A stretch of 64,000 nt of DNA from Mesorhizobium onobrychidis. Lineage in GTDB: Bacteria; Pseudomonadota; Alphaproteobacteria; Rhizobiales; Rhizobiaceae. The stretch covers positions 5,499,501 to 5,563,500 of the forward strand of contig NZ_CP062229.1 in the NCBI RefSeq assembly GCF_024707545.1. The letters run 5' to 3'. The notes under the pieces are model-generated. The model did not search any database, was not told the DNA's origin, and was given only the letters and a program-made list of their open reading frames with translations. The number at the start of each line of letters is the position of its first letter. Position 1 is the first letter of the stretch. The translations under genes were made by a program, and so were the position numbers. Below, in pieces: positions 45,481-54,611 of this stretch.

Positions 45481-45987
45481 ATGGACCGCCGCCGCTCGCG
45501 TTTTTCCTTCCCGACCGCTGTCCCGCCGAGAAATCTGCGTGACCGGCTTCGCGGCCTGCTTATCCTGAGAGGCCGTATCAGACTTACGGTGATGTCGGGC
45601 GCGACATTGCTGGCTCTCCTGTCGTCCAACGAAGCGCGTGCCGAATTCACCGTCTGCAATCAGACGCTCGACGTGGTCAATCTCGCTGTCGGCCAAAAGG
45701 TCGACAATGCGGACCAGACCGATGGCTGGTGGACCATAGGCGCAAATCAGTGCGTGAACGTGATCCGCGAGGAACTCACGAACCGCTACATTTACATCTA
45801 TGCGACGGACGTTTTTGGCCATGCAACCCTGACCGGGTCGACCGAAATGTGCATCGACCGGCGGCGTTTCTCGATACGCGGCATCGATGAATGCTGGCAG
45901 CGCGGCCATATCGCCGCGCGATTTCTCGAAGTCGATACGCTTGAACAGGTGCGGTGGACCTTTTTTCTGACCGGAAGCAATCCGTGA
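45481..45987 (+). CDS. DUF1036 family secreted protein
   Basis: 168 residues. A basic start and a hydrophobic segment (LTVMSGATLLALLSSNEARA) form a signal peptide with a probable cut after ARA near residue 54. The mature part matches DUF1036: EFTVCNQTLDVVNLAVG, DGWWTIGANQCVNVI, YIYIYATDVFGHATL, MCIDRRRF. Four cysteines in it could form disulfides in the periplasm. The start is not certain because of the long, Arg-rich N-terminus; an internal start just before the signal core would also work. It begins 11 bases after ppkA and overlaps the M23 gene by four bases (GTGA). Confidence 0.82.
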   Translation: MDRRRSRFSFPTAVPPRNLRDRLRGLLILRGRIRLTVMSGATLLALLSSNEARAEFTVCNQTLDVVNLAVGQKVDNADQTDGWWTIGANQCVNVIREELTNRYIYIYATDVFGHATLTGSTEMCIDRRRFSIRGIDECWQRGHIAARFLEVDTLEQVRWTFFLTGSNP

Positions 45988-48317
45988 CGCACAGTATCGA
46001 CACAAGCTTCAGGTTGAAAAAGCAGGCGCGCGCCGCCCTGCGCAGACGCAGGCTGTGGCGCAGCGTCCTTGCCGGTCTTGGCGTGGTTGTCCTGTTGTCG
46101 ATCGCTGTCGGCTTCTATCTCACCGCGGACTATTGGTCGTTTGGCGACGAAGATGAGGAGTTGCACGCGGTCGAGGGAACCGACGATGTGCCAGCCGATG
46201 CATCGGTCTATGTGCCTGCCATCATCGATCTCGCAGGCGACCCGATGTGGATCACCCTTGCGCCCGACACCGGCGCCGCGACAAAAAGCCAAGTGATCCC
46301 TCGCCCGGCAGAACTCGATCAGGCTGGAGTTTCTCCCCAGATCGAAATTCTGTCTGACGTGATGCTTAGCGCCAGCGAAAAATTCATGACAACGATACCG
46401 TCCACGCAAGAAGATTTCGCATTCTTCCAGGCACAGCGACAGGCCGCGCCGGCGCCATCTGACGACCTGCAAGACAATGTTCAGCCACCGCCCGTTCTAA
46501 ACGAGGCTCCGGTTGCTTCCGACCCGCAGGTCGACGCCGATGATGCCGAGGCAGGTTGGGGCGAAACAATCGATGCAGGCGAGGCAGCCCTTCCCGCGTT
46601 CCGGAAAACCCAGATCGAAAACAACACAAGCGTTGCAAATGTCACCAGCGAATATCAACGATACGAGGCTACCGAGGACACGTTCGTAAAGATTCTCAAC
46701 GACCGCAGCTTGGACAGCGTTGCCCTGGATGCGCATTTCTCCGCCGAGGATGCCAAGCTGGCAGGCGAAGCCCTGAAGGCGCTTTTCAATCGGGAAAGCC
46801 TTGAGCCGGGTTATGTCGTCGCCATGCGCGGTTTCAGGCCGACGCGCGAGACGACAACCATGTCCCTCATGCAGGTTTCGATCTACGCCAAGAACGTATT
46901 TGTCGGCACGCTGACCCGCGATGCCGCTGGTGTGTTTGTGTCTGGTGTGGACCCCTGGGTCCGCGAAGATCTGTTCAACTACTCGGGTGCACAGGCGCAA
47001 GGCACGCACAAAAGGCAATACCGGCTGCTCGACGCAATCTACTCGACAGCAGCGCGCAACAAAGTTCCGACCGGCGTGATCGGAGAAGCGATCATGTATC
47101 TGTCGCGAGGACAGGATCTGGATGCCTTCGCCAGCGAAGACCAGCGTCTGGTGCTGATCTATTCGCAAAGGCCACGCGGCAAGGAAGAGACGGCCGGACG
47201 GGTGCTGTATGTTGGCGTCCAGGGTAGCGAAAAAAGCCTCGACTGTTTCGTCTTCCAGCAGACCGACGGCCAGTTTGCATGCGTTAGCGGCGACGATCAG
47301 GTTCGCTCGCTGACAGTCACCAACGGCATGGTCACCCCGGTCAACGGGGTCATGACGTCCACCTTCGGCCCTCGCAAGCACCCAATCCTCGGGACTGTTC
47401 GCATTCACAAGGGCGTGGATTGGGCGGCGCCTCTGGGTACCCCGATTGCAGCCGCCTTCGACGGCGAGGTCGTTTTTCAAGGCGATGGAGGGGGTTACGG
47501 CAACCTGGTGAAGATTTCGCACGGAAACGGGCGCGAGACGCGCTATGCGCATATGCAGAAATTCGCGGTCAAGGGCGGTGTCGGCGCGAAGGTGAAGGCC
47601 GGCGATATCATTGGTTACATCGGCACCACCGGCCTCTCGACCGGGCCGCACCTGCATTTCGAACTCTATCGCAATGGCGAGGCGATCGATCCCCTGGGTA
47701 CGGTTACCGCCATCGCAACGGATGATTCCGCTGTCGAAACGCTGACCGACCGTATCGTTCAAGTCGAAAGTGGCGGCAGCGCCCGCGCCAAGAACCCACT
47801 TTCTTCGGCGACCGGCGCCGGTCAGTTCATAACGAAGACCTGGATCAGGATGATGAACACCTACCGCCCCGAACTTGCGCGGACACTGTCAACCGCCGAC
47901 CTGCTTGCTCTGCGATATGACGCCACCATCTCGCGCGAGATGGTCAGCAATCTGGCGCGCGAAGGCGAAGCCTATCTTCGGGCGCGCGGCCACCAGATCA
48001 CAGCCGGCCGGCTTTATCTCTGTCATTTCCTGGGGATGGAAGGCGCCCATCAAGTGTTGTCTTCGCCGGGTTCGGCGCAATTGAGCGCCGTGCTCGGGTC
48101 GGCCGTCATTCAAGCCAACCCGTTTCTCACCGGCAAGTCCACCAGCTATGTCGTGAGCTGGGCCGAAAGGAAAATGGGGCGGAAGCTGAGTCCGGCGATG
48201 GTTGAAGTGAGCCAACGGACAACGACAACGACGGAAGTCCGGCAGACATCGCCCGAGTTCGAAAAATACAAGCAGGCGATCACGGCTATGGTGAGTTCCG
48301 TTCAGAATGCGCTTTGA
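45984..48317 (+). CDS. Membrane-anchored M23 peptidase fused to a lysozyme/transglycosylase-like domain
   Basis: 777 residues. One transmembrane segment (about 30-52, VLAGLGVVVLLSIAVGFYL) puts the rest in the periplasm. After a variable region (55-260) and a domain of about 150 residues, residues ~455-570 form an M23 metallopeptidase: STFGPRKHPI, HKGVDWAAPLGTP and the zinc motif HLHF. Residues ~585-777 contain VQVESGG and TGAGQFITKTWIRMM, typical of a lysozyme/SLT-like glycosidase with Glu catalysis. A two-enzyme peptidoglycan hydrolase of this sort could open the wall for T6SS assembly. The GTG start overlaps the DUF1036 stop (GTGA). The alternative start at 45954 lies inside that gene. Confidence 0.88.
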   Translation: MTHSIDTSFRLKKQARAALRRRRLWRSVLAGLGVVVLLSIAVGFYLTADYWSFGDEDEELHAVEGTDDVPADASVYVPAIIDLAGDPMWITLAPDTGAATKSQVIPRPAELDQAGVSPQIEILSDVMLSASEKFMTTIPSTQEDFAFFQAQRQAAPAPSDDLQDNVQPPPVLNEAPVASDPQVDADDAEAGWGETIDAGEAALPAFRKTQIENNTSVANVTSEYQRYEATEDTFVKILNDRSLDSVALDAHFSAEDAKLAGEALKALFNRESLEPGYVVAMRGFRPTRETTTMSLMQVSIYAKNVFVGTLTRDAAGVFVSGVDPWVREDLFNYSGAQAQGTHKRQYRLLDAIYSTAARNKVPTGVIGEAIMYLSRGQDLDAFASEDQRLVLIYSQRPRGKEETAGRVLYVGVQGSEKSLDCFVFQQTDGQFACVSGDDQVRSLTVTNGMVTPVNGVMTSTFGPRKHPILGTVRIHKGVDWAAPLGTPIAAAFDGEVVFQGDGGGYGNLVKISHGNGRETRYAHMQKFAVKGGVGAKVKAGDIIGYIGTTGLSTGPHLHFELYRNGEAIDPLGTVTAIATDDSAVETLTDRIVQVESGGSARAKNPLSSATGAGQFITKTWIRMMNTYRPELARTLSTADLLALRYDATISREMVSNLAREGEAYLRARGHQITAGRLYLCHFLGMEGAHQVLSSPGSAQLSAVLGSAVIQANPFLTGKSTSYVVSWAERKMGRKLSPAMVEVSQRTTTTTEVRQTSPEFEKYKQAITAMVSSVQNAL

Positions 48318-48340
48318 GCCAGCGCATGGCGGGGAAAAGC

Positions 48341-48382
48341 ACATGGCCGGGAAATCGGAACCGGTTTTGCTGCGCTGACCTC
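48341..48382. repeat. Dispersed intergenic repeat, copy 2
   Basis: Matches 36509-36550 through GGGAAATCGGAACCGGTTTT and GCTGCGCTGACC. It begins 24 bases after the stop of the M23 gene. The core AACCGGTT is self-complementary. No transposase or coding function is linked. Confidence 0.5.
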
Positions 48383-48441
48383 CAGTTCGCGCGTCGAAAA
48401 GAACGCGTGGCTCTAATCTTAGTCTAGCATACCCGCTCCAG

Positions 48442-48972
48442 CTACTCAGTCCTTATCCGCATTTCCACCCGCCGGTTTACCGGATCGAACGGATTGGGGT
48501 TGCGCGGATTCGCTTCGCCCAAGCCTGTCGCTTTGATGCGGGCAGGATCGATGCCGTTAGAGGTCAGGAAGGTTGTTACCGATCTGGCTCTACGTTCCGA
48601 AAGTCCCTCGTTGTAATCAGCCGAGCCGGATGCATCGGTGTGACCCTCAACAACGAAATTCAGAGAGCTCAGTCGGCTGTCCTTCAACGCCTTGGCGAAC
48701 TCATCCAGTTCGGCGCGGGCAGTCGCATCGAGTTCCGCAGAATCCAGGCCGAAATTGATCAGCATGTCGAGGGTGGTTTTTTCGGCAGGCGCTTGCTTGT
48801 TCTTGCTGTTGCACTCTTCCTCGGTGCCGACGCAAATTCCACGCGACGGGCCGAACTCGCTCGCCCCGTCAAAAAACTTCACGATGTCTTCTGATTTCTG
48901 AAGCGGATCAGCAAAAGCGTGGGTCGAAAAAAGCGCGACCGTAAACACGAAGGCTAAACTGCCCAACTGCAT
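48442..48972 (-). CDS. OmpA-family peptidoglycan-binding protein
   Basis: 176 residues. The start at 48972 follows GGGAG and gives a clean signal peptide (MQLGSLAFVFTVALFSTHAFA). The long frame to 49047 is rejected. The mature protein has an N-terminal part with two cysteines (GICVGTEEEC) and an OmpA domain (INFGLDSAELD, VVEGHTDASGSADYNEGLS, NRRVEMRIR). It is probably periplasmic and bound to peptidoglycan. It is convergent with the second T6SS operon and divergent from the DUF6931 gene at 49164. Confidence 0.9.
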   Translation of the reverse strand: MQLGSLAFVFTVALFSTHAFADPLQKSEDIVKFFDGASEFGPSRGICVGTEEECNSKNKQAPAEKTTLDMLINFGLDSAELDATARAELDEFAKALKDSRLSSLNFVVEGHTDASGSADYNEGLSERRARSVTTFLTSNGIDPARIKATGLGEANPRNPNPFDPVNRRVEMRIRTE

Positions 48973-49163
48973 GACGGTTACTCCCGTTTGAGCATCCGAT
49001 CTTGTCGGCTGCGGATTATACCAAATCCCGAAGCGATTGTCTGTCAATAAACGTCAAGCATACGGGGGTGGAGGGCAGTTGCATCTTGCTGAGGACCGGA
49101 GACTTGACCCGCGCCCTGTCCAGGGCTTCAGTGTCGATTGTTCCCTGGGGAAAGCGTGGCGCC

Positions 49164-49730
49164 ATGGCCAATGAGCTTCGATTCAAAACGGCACGGGATC
49201 TTTTCATGGCCTGCCCCGCTGTTTCCAGCGACATGGTGGCACTTCCGACCGAACAGCCTTCAATCGAATTTTGCCGCGCCCTCCTTGCCGGGCGGGTGCC
49301 CGAGGAGGCGATTACGTTCTGTGCCTATCTGCTTCCCGAGCGGGCTGCGGTGTGGTGGGCGCATGAATGCCTGAGCCACCTCATCGTTGTGCTCGACCGC
49401 AGGGATCAGGAGTTGCTCGCGCTTGTTCGTGACTGGGTCAGCGAACCGGATAGCCCTCACCATCGCCCAGAAATGAGCAAGGCTGCGGCAATGCCGCCAA
49501 CAACGCCGGCCGCCTGGATTGCCCTGGCAGCAGGACGGCATGGCAACGGTTCGGCTATGGAGGCGGTATCGGCCTTGCAGCCACCCGCCCGCGCTGTGAG
49601 TGCGGGGGTTCTGGCCGGATTGGCACGCGTTGCACTAGAGGACCGCTTTTCAGTTCTCTCCGCGTTTGTCGAAATGGGCATTCAGATGGCAGAGATCGAG
49701 GCGCTGCGCCAATCAGCGGATGCGACTTAG
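49164..49730 (+). CDS. DUF6931 family protein (T6SS-associated)
   Basis: 188 residues. The start ATG at 49164 gives MANELRFKTARDLFMACPAV, similar to the opening of DUF6931 proteins; the frame is open upstream to 49002 but that part looks non-coding. Later motifs are EFCRALLAGRVPEEAITFCAYLLPxRAAVWWAHECL (shortened), AAWIALAAGR and RAVSAGVLAGLARV. Family members appear near T6SS genes in Proteobacteria, and function is unknown. No signal peptide or membrane segment is seen. It stands alone, divergent from the OmpA gene. Confidence 0.8.
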   Translation: MANELRFKTARDLFMACPAVSSDMVALPTEQPSIEFCRALLAGRVPEEAITFCAYLLPERAAVWWAHECLSHLIVVLDRRDQELLALVRDWVSEPDSPHHRPEMSKAAAMPPTTPAAWIALAAGRHGNGSAMEAVSALQPPARAVSAGVLAGLARVALEDRFSVLSAFVEMGIQMAEIEALRQSADAT

Positions 49731-49890
49731 CCCGTGGTCCGGATCCGCGAGCGGGATACGTTCAAATTTGAACTGAGCATCCGGCTCTATCTGTTTGATT
49801 TAGCCGCATTTCTGCGAGGCCAAGTGATTCCACTTGGCTGCAGAATGCTCTGAATCAGTTGTTTGGCTTAGCTGCAGCCGCCATTCACCG

Positions 49891-50193
49891 CTATCCTCCC
49901 CAGCCGCCTCCGCCGCTATTCCCGCCTCCCAAAGAAGGAATGACTACGGGAGGTGCGGCAGCAGGCTCGTCCGCGACCGGTTTAACTGCTTTCTTGGCGG
50001 CCACCGGTTTGGGAGCGGGGTTGACGACCTTCCGCGGCGCCGCGGCTCTGCGAACGACCTTCGGCGCCGGCGTGGGCGTCGCCACCAGCGGCGTCGGTTG
50101 AAGGGGTGGCCAGGATGTGCAGCCCATGACCCCCGCCATGGCGATGGACAGAGTTATCCCGATTGTTGCCTGCTTCCAATTTCTGCCCACCAT
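49891..50193 (-). CDS. Small Pro/Ala-rich lipoprotein
   Basis: 100 residues. Signal peptide (MVGRNWKQATIGITLSIAMAGVMGC) with lipobox VMGC, so it should be lipid-anchored. The mature part is low-complexity: PTPLVATPTPAP, alternating basic/proline stretches (PRKVVNPAPKPVAAKKAVKP) and a terminal run of glycine with two tryptophans (GGGWGG). Such sequence could span the periplasm or touch peptidoglycan. It begins 14 bases after the caspase gene on the same strand, so the two are likely cotranscribed. No homologue recognised. Confidence 0.7.
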   Translation of the reverse strand: MVGRNWKQATIGITLSIAMAGVMGCTSWPPLQPTPLVATPTPAPKVVRRAAAPRKVVNPAPKPVAAKKAVKPVADEPAAAPPVVIPSLGGGNSGGGGWGG

Positions 50194-50207
50194 TGCCTCC
50201 TTGTTGA

Positions 50208-52760
50208 TCAGAACAAATCCCGACGCGGATTGGCTTGTTCCCAGACTGCCCTGGCCACTTTGACCAGTTGCTTGTCGACAGAACCGCTCAACGGAATCTT
50301 CGACTTGAGTTCCCCACGCAGTTGCTTCAACGCCGCCGCTTTCGCCTTGGCCCCGAATTTCGCCAACGTCGCCCGGGCGTCAGGCAGTTCGTTGCGAAGA
50401 TCGAGCGCAACTGTGAATGCCAGGAAACGCACGGCGACGGCCTGGTCGGCCTTGTCGCCCTTCTGCATCTCGAGAGCCGCCCGATCGTAGGCGCCGGACT
50501 GGTCACCGCGCGAGGTTGCCAGTTCAAACAGGCGTTGGGCTTCATCAAGGTTCTGCTCCACGCCAACGCCATCACGGTACATGCGCGCAAGACTGCCCGG
50601 CGCATAGGGCTGGCCGAGGTCGATGGCCTTCTGAAAAAGCGCCAGCGCAGCCTTCGGATCCTTCTCGACGCCCCGGCCGCTGAGGTAATTGCGACCGAGC
50701 AAGTTCATCGAATACATGTCCTGACGCTGGACGCCGGCCTCCAGGAACGCGACGGCGCGGGCCTGATCGGCGGGCACGCCGTTGCGGCCTTCGGTGAAGA
50801 TCGCCGCGAGATCGTTCATGGCATAGGTGTGCCCCATCGCCGCCGCCTTGAGCAGCAGGTCCAGCCCCTTGCCGGTGTCGCGCTCGACGCCGTAGCCATG
50901 GAACAAGGCACGGCCCCACGACGTCATCCCGTAGGGATCGCCCTTGTCGGCCGCAGCCGCGTAGAAGGTGTTGGCCTGCTTGCGGTCGACAGCCAGGCCC
51001 GTTCCCGTCGCGTAGAGGTAGCCGAGTTCGAACACAGCGCGCACGTGCCCCCTGTCGGCGGCCTGCTGGATGGCTTTCCTGGCCTGGTCGACCTTGCCGG
51101 CTGCAAGCAGCGCGCGACCCAGTTCATAGCGGAAGCGGGCGACATCGGGATACGCCTTCACCGCAGTCTCGCAGAGCTTCACCGCGTCGGCGCCGATTTC
51201 ATTTGGCAGCAGGCCGGGGACCACGCCTTGAAGGTCGAGAGGTTCGCCGGCAGCCAAGTCGCACGGATCGACGCTTGGCGACAGTTTCATTTTGGCGGGT
51301 TTGGATACTCCGCTGTCCGCCCGAATTTCGAAGGTGACCTCGACCGGTGCGCTGGTTCCGATCTGGGGTTCATAGCGCAGCACCTCGACTTCACCGACCG
51401 TCAAGCTCGATTCGGGCGTCAGGGCTCGATCCGGCAGCGAGAGCGTTCCCGTTGCCGGATAGTTCGCAACTTTCAGGCTGACCGCCGAATCGTCTGTCGG
51501 GAGATCCAGGTTCAGGGCAACCGCGCCGATGCCGACCGGAACGTCGATCTCCCGGTTCTCGATCGCCTCGGCGGCACCGGTGACATGAATGCCGCGCTGC
51601 AACACCTGCTGCTTCTGCTCGGCTTCGAGCGAGGCCATCACCTGTTCGCCCTGGGTTCCTTCGCCGCTCTTGACCCGGAACACCAGCATGCCCTTGGCTT
51701 CGCCGCCCCAATTGTCGCGTGCGGCGTAGGCCAGCATATCCATCTCTTCTGGCTCGCCAACTCCCTTGGGGACATCCATCTGCAGATGCGGCAGATCCTT
51801 GCCCTGGATCAGTTCTCCCGCCTCGACGACCTTGCCATTCAACATCAGGCGTCCCAAGGCGGGCGGTCTTTCGATGCTGACGGTGATTGATCCGCCGTCG
51901 ACCTCCACCGGTTCCGGGAGGTTCAGGTCGACAGGCCCGACCCCCGACAACACGACTCTCTCCAACACCGGCGGTAGAGAGGGGCGGCTGCTGCGACGCA
52001 TCAGAACGACTTCGTCGATCAGCGAAGAGTTCTCCCAGGGAACCTGCAAGCCCTTGGTAGCCTCAACCACATCCCGGCGGACGGCCGACATGACCGTGCG
52101 GATCTCCTGGTTCGGGGCGAGCGCGCGACGAGAAAACGCCAATGAAAAAGGACTGAGGTCGCCGGCGCCGTCATAGGCAACCGCGCCGGGTTCGGTGGCG
52201 AAAGCAATCAGCGTGTTCAGCGAGCTCCTTACTTGCGCAAGGCCGGTGCCGCTGGCGGTAAGAAGCTGGTCCCTGAGCCAATAGTCCTTGCGAGGGAATG
52301 GATTGTTGCGGCAGGCATCGAGGATGATCACCTGGATCTTCGATTTCGAACGCATCTGCTGCAGCACGTCGTTCAGCTTGATAGCCTGGACCTCGACGTC
52401 CGCCGCATCTTTCAACGAGGCATCGACAGGGATCAGGAAATTTTCGCCGCCGATCTGAAAGCCGTGACCGGAATAGTAGACGACAGCTACATCCGCCCCG
52501 TCCACGGCCGCAAGATAGTTGCGGAACTGGTCTTCAAACTGCAGCTTTGTAAGATTGCTCGCGACAAAAACATCAAAACCAGCCGCTCGAAACGTGTTGG
52601 ACACGTCCACCACATCTTTGGCCGGGTTCTTGAGGGCCGAGATTTCCCGGTAATCGGAGTTGCCGATTACAAAGGCGACCCTTCGCTCGACTGCAGAAGC
52701 ATCGAAAGCCGTGACGCTTGCGAGCATCAAAGCCGCAACGAATCCGCAACGTCGGAGCAT
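50208..52760 (-). CDS. Secreted caspase-family (C14) protein with Sel1-like repeats
   Basis: 850 residues. A signal peptide (LRRCGFVAALMLASVTAFDASA) precedes a caspase domain (about 25-270) with ERRVAFVIGNSDYR, the catalytic histidine in VVYYSGHGF and the catalytic cysteine in IILDACRNNPFP. A beta-rich middle region (280-520) follows, then Sel1/TPR-like repeats (about 550-790) such as AVFELGYLYATGTGLAVD, TSWGRALFHGYGV and SLARMYRDGVGV. The histidine-cysteine dyad is intact, so it is predicted to be an active metacaspase-like (orthocaspase) protease in the periplasm. It lies at the end of the T6SS region and is coexpressed with the small lipoprotein. Confidence 0.88.
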   Translation of the reverse strand: MLRRCGFVAALMLASVTAFDASAVERRVAFVIGNSDYREISALKNPAKDVVDVSNTFRAAGFDVFVASNLTKLQFEDQFRNYLAAVDGADVAVVYYSGHGFQIGGENFLIPVDASLKDAADVEVQAIKLNDVLQQMRSKSKIQVIILDACRNNPFPRKDYWLRDQLLTASGTGLAQVRSSLNTLIAFATEPGAVAYDGAGDLSPFSLAFSRRALAPNQEIRTVMSAVRRDVVEATKGLQVPWENSSLIDEVVLMRRSSRPSLPPVLERVVLSGVGPVDLNLPEPVEVDGGSITVSIERPPALGRLMLNGKVVEAGELIQGKDLPHLQMDVPKGVGEPEEMDMLAYAARDNWGGEAKGMLVFRVKSGEGTQGEQVMASLEAEQKQQVLQRGIHVTGAAEAIENREIDVPVGIGAVALNLDLPTDDSAVSLKVANYPATGTLSLPDRALTPESSLTVGEVEVLRYEPQIGTSAPVEVTFEIRADSGVSKPAKMKLSPSVDPCDLAAGEPLDLQGVVPGLLPNEIGADAVKLCETAVKAYPDVARFRYELGRALLAAGKVDQARKAIQQAADRGHVRAVFELGYLYATGTGLAVDRKQANTFYAAAADKGDPYGMTSWGRALFHGYGVERDTGKGLDLLLKAAAMGHTYAMNDLAAIFTEGRNGVPADQARAVAFLEAGVQRQDMYSMNLLGRNYLSGRGVEKDPKAALALFQKAIDLGQPYAPGSLARMYRDGVGVEQNLDEAQRLFELATSRGDQSGAYDRAALEMQKGDKADQAVAVRFLAFTVALDLRNELPDARATLAKFGAKAKAAALKQLRGELKSKIPLSGSVDKQLVKVARAVWEQANPRRDLF

Positions 52761-53130
52761 GGCAAATCCCTTAACCGATGTTACCTAGCGACCACAAGAA
52801 CACAGCTGCGGTATCAAGGTCCGTTAGAGAGCATGCTATCTGCCGAGACAGAAAAGAGAGAAAAGCCGTCGCGACAGCGGTATATTCCTCACTTGATCAA
52901 ACCCTAAATTACATCAGGGGCCGAGTGTCCGCAATGATGTCGAACGGTTTCTCAACCTGGCTATTTGGACCCGTGGTCGATACGGTCCCCTCGGGCCACG
53001 CGCGGCGGGCATACCCTTGACTTGCGCACACGCATCACGCGTCAGGGCGCCTGAGGTTTTCCACTACTAATATCGGTCTACCCCTGATTTTCTCTACCCA
53101 CCATTTCCGAGACTCAATTAGCGTCTGCTT
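52761..53130. other. Intergenic region at the end of the T6SS locus
   Basis: 370 bases upstream of the caspase gene. No supported gene; the short frames overlapping it have poor composition. It must contain the caspase promoter, but no clear -35/-10 pair was identified. It marks the change from T6SS genes to the stress-gene region. Confidence 0.4.
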
Positions 53131-53319
53131 ATGGAGCATCGGCACGCCATTCGACGGATCAAGGAAGGGCTTTGGGAGGTCTACGACATAGACGACGATA
53201 GGGTTGTCTTCGCAGACGGGGTGGCTCTGACAAATTTGCTGGATGACGAGGCACTCGACGCCCTGGAGTTGCTAAAGGGTGGATTCCTGGTTCCGAGCAG
53301 CGCTCCCAAGGCCGGTTGA
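53131..53319 (+). CDS. Small hypothetical protein with EGLWEVYD motif (paralog of 56807-57028)
   Basis: 62 residues. It contains KEGLWEVYDIDDDRVVFADG, then LDDEALDALELLKGG. The pattern EGLWEVYD, then V..DG..L, E..A...LK.G, is repeated in the small protein encoded at 56807-57028, so the two are paralogs despite poor identity outside the motif. No transmembrane segment or signal. The start codon has no obvious ribosome-binding site, so confidence is limited. Function unknown. Confidence 0.55.
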   Translation: MEHRHAIRRIKEGLWEVYDIDDDRVVFADGVALTNLLDDEALDALELLKGGFLVPSSAPKAG

Positions 53320-53606
53320 CAGTTCCTTGAGGGACACGCTGAGGCCACACTGTCCGCGAGATGGAGTACTGAAGGCGGATAGCTGACACGCAAAAGCGCC
53401 GCCGCTTGGCGGGCTCCTGGATGCGTTCGCTCGTCGAGATCTGCCACCCTATTTCGGCGACGTCGCAGCCGCGATGCGGAAGGTGTGGATCAATTCGCGA
53501 GGCTCAGCGCGCCGCAGCGTGGCAAACGAAAAATTCTCCTTCGTTTGGTTGATGCCGGAACAGTGCTCCGTCCGTAAGTTCGTGCTATATATTAGCAGGT
53601 GCTGTT

Positions 53607-53918
53607 ATGAGGTTTTTGCCCGTTCAGGAACCAACCAACACATGGGCCGTATTCGATACCACGGTGGATGTGCCTGCGGACTTCGCTGGCACTTGCCTTA
53701 TCGGCTTGACGCGGGAGCGGGCGGAGTGGCTCGCAGCGAGAGCCAATCAAGATGCATCGGTGAGGAGCAATTGGATCGGCCGGCTATCATCCCTGGAGCC
53801 TGAGCACGGCGTGGTTCCCATACGCAAATGTCAGAAACGGCTTATACCCGCAGGGAGGATTTCAGTGACGGACGACAAGGTCGCTGCGTTGGCAGCCAGG
53901 AATCAGCAGCCAACGTAA
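53607..53918 (+). CDS. Small hypothetical protein
   Basis: 103 residues (MRFLPVQEPTNTWAVFD at the start) with a short AGCAGGTGC ribosome-binding sequence before the ATG. It looks soluble and mixed in charge, with no recognised family. A GGAAC box lies upstream near 53553, followed after 16 bases by GTTC rather than CGTT, a weak stress-promoter resemblance. Composition is close to that of neighbouring genes, but the case for a real gene rests only on start signal and codon use. Confidence 0.4.
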   Translation: MRFLPVQEPTNTWAVFDTTVDVPADFAGTCLIGLTRERAEWLAARANQDASVRSNWIGRLSSLEPEHGVVPIRKCQKRLIPAGRISVTDDKVAALAARNQQPT

Positions 53919-54084
53919 GTCCGACATCACCAGCAAAGCCGATGCAGCGATTGGTTCCCGGCGTTCCGGAAGTTGCGGCTGTGGGCGCGAGAGGCGGCCG
54001 TCAAGCTTTGGCTCTGTTCGCATGGTGGCCAGCCCTGCGGCAAACCAAGCGAGCGGAAGCATCCCTTCGCTCGGACCGGGCCGT

Positions 54085-54582
54085 CTATGACCGGCCGTTA
54101 TCCTTAGCCGCCTGCTCTCGCTGCTTTTTGAGGACTTCGTCAGTCCCGACCAGCTTTTTCGACCCGCCGGAGATTGCTGTGGATACTACGGCAGGCGGGT
54201 CGCTCGCGGGGAAAGAATCCTCAAGCCCGGCCTGCAACTGGTCTTCCAAGGTTTTTGGCTCTTCCGACCGACCAGGTGTCCTTCGGCTTTCTGTTTCCTC
54301 CAGCGGCTGTTTCATCTTCGGTGAAGACTTGACCTCTCGAACGCAGGCGTAAAGCTGTTCGATGGCAAATTCTTTCAGTGTTTCGAAGTTGGCTCTATCA
54401 TCATCATGCATTGCCTCGATCTGATCGATCATGGTTTTCTCGAACCGGTCAAGGCTGTCGGCTCCGCAAGCCTGGCAAAGGCGCAATAGTGCTTCATTGA
54501 GCATTTTCGGGCCAAAGTAAGCCGACGCCTCGAGCTTGAGCCGTTGCAAATCCTCTGAAGTTGCTGCCTGAAGTTTTGACAT
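54085..54582 (-). CDS. Hypothetical protein with stress-type promoter
   Basis: 165 residues. The N-terminal half is helical (LQRLKLEASAYFGPKMLNEA, ANFETLKEFAIEQLYACV). The C-terminal half contains LEDQLQAGLEDSFPASDPPA, a short motif found in many small rhizobial stress proteins, then a basic tail. An AAAGGGC ribosome-binding site precedes the ATG at 54582. A perfect GGAAC-N16-CGTT box lies 30-54 bases upstream (54612-54636), which suggests general stress control. It is probably cytoplasmic; function unknown. Confidence 0.75.
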   Translation of the reverse strand: MSKLQAATSEDLQRLKLEASAYFGPKMLNEALLRLCQACGADSLDRFEKTMIDQIEAMHDDDRANFETLKEFAIEQLYACVREVKSSPKMKQPLEETESRRTPGRSEEPKTLEDQLQAGLEDSFPASDPPAVVSTAISGGSKKLVGTDEVLKKQREQAAKDNGRS

Positions 54583-54611
54583 GTGCAGCCCTTTCGCCTG
54601 ATGAGCATATC

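Noticed and set aside
53542-53570. GGAAC box before the 103-residue protein at 53607
   Set aside because: Spacing to the nearest NGTT is 15 rather than 16-17 bases, so it is only a weak match.
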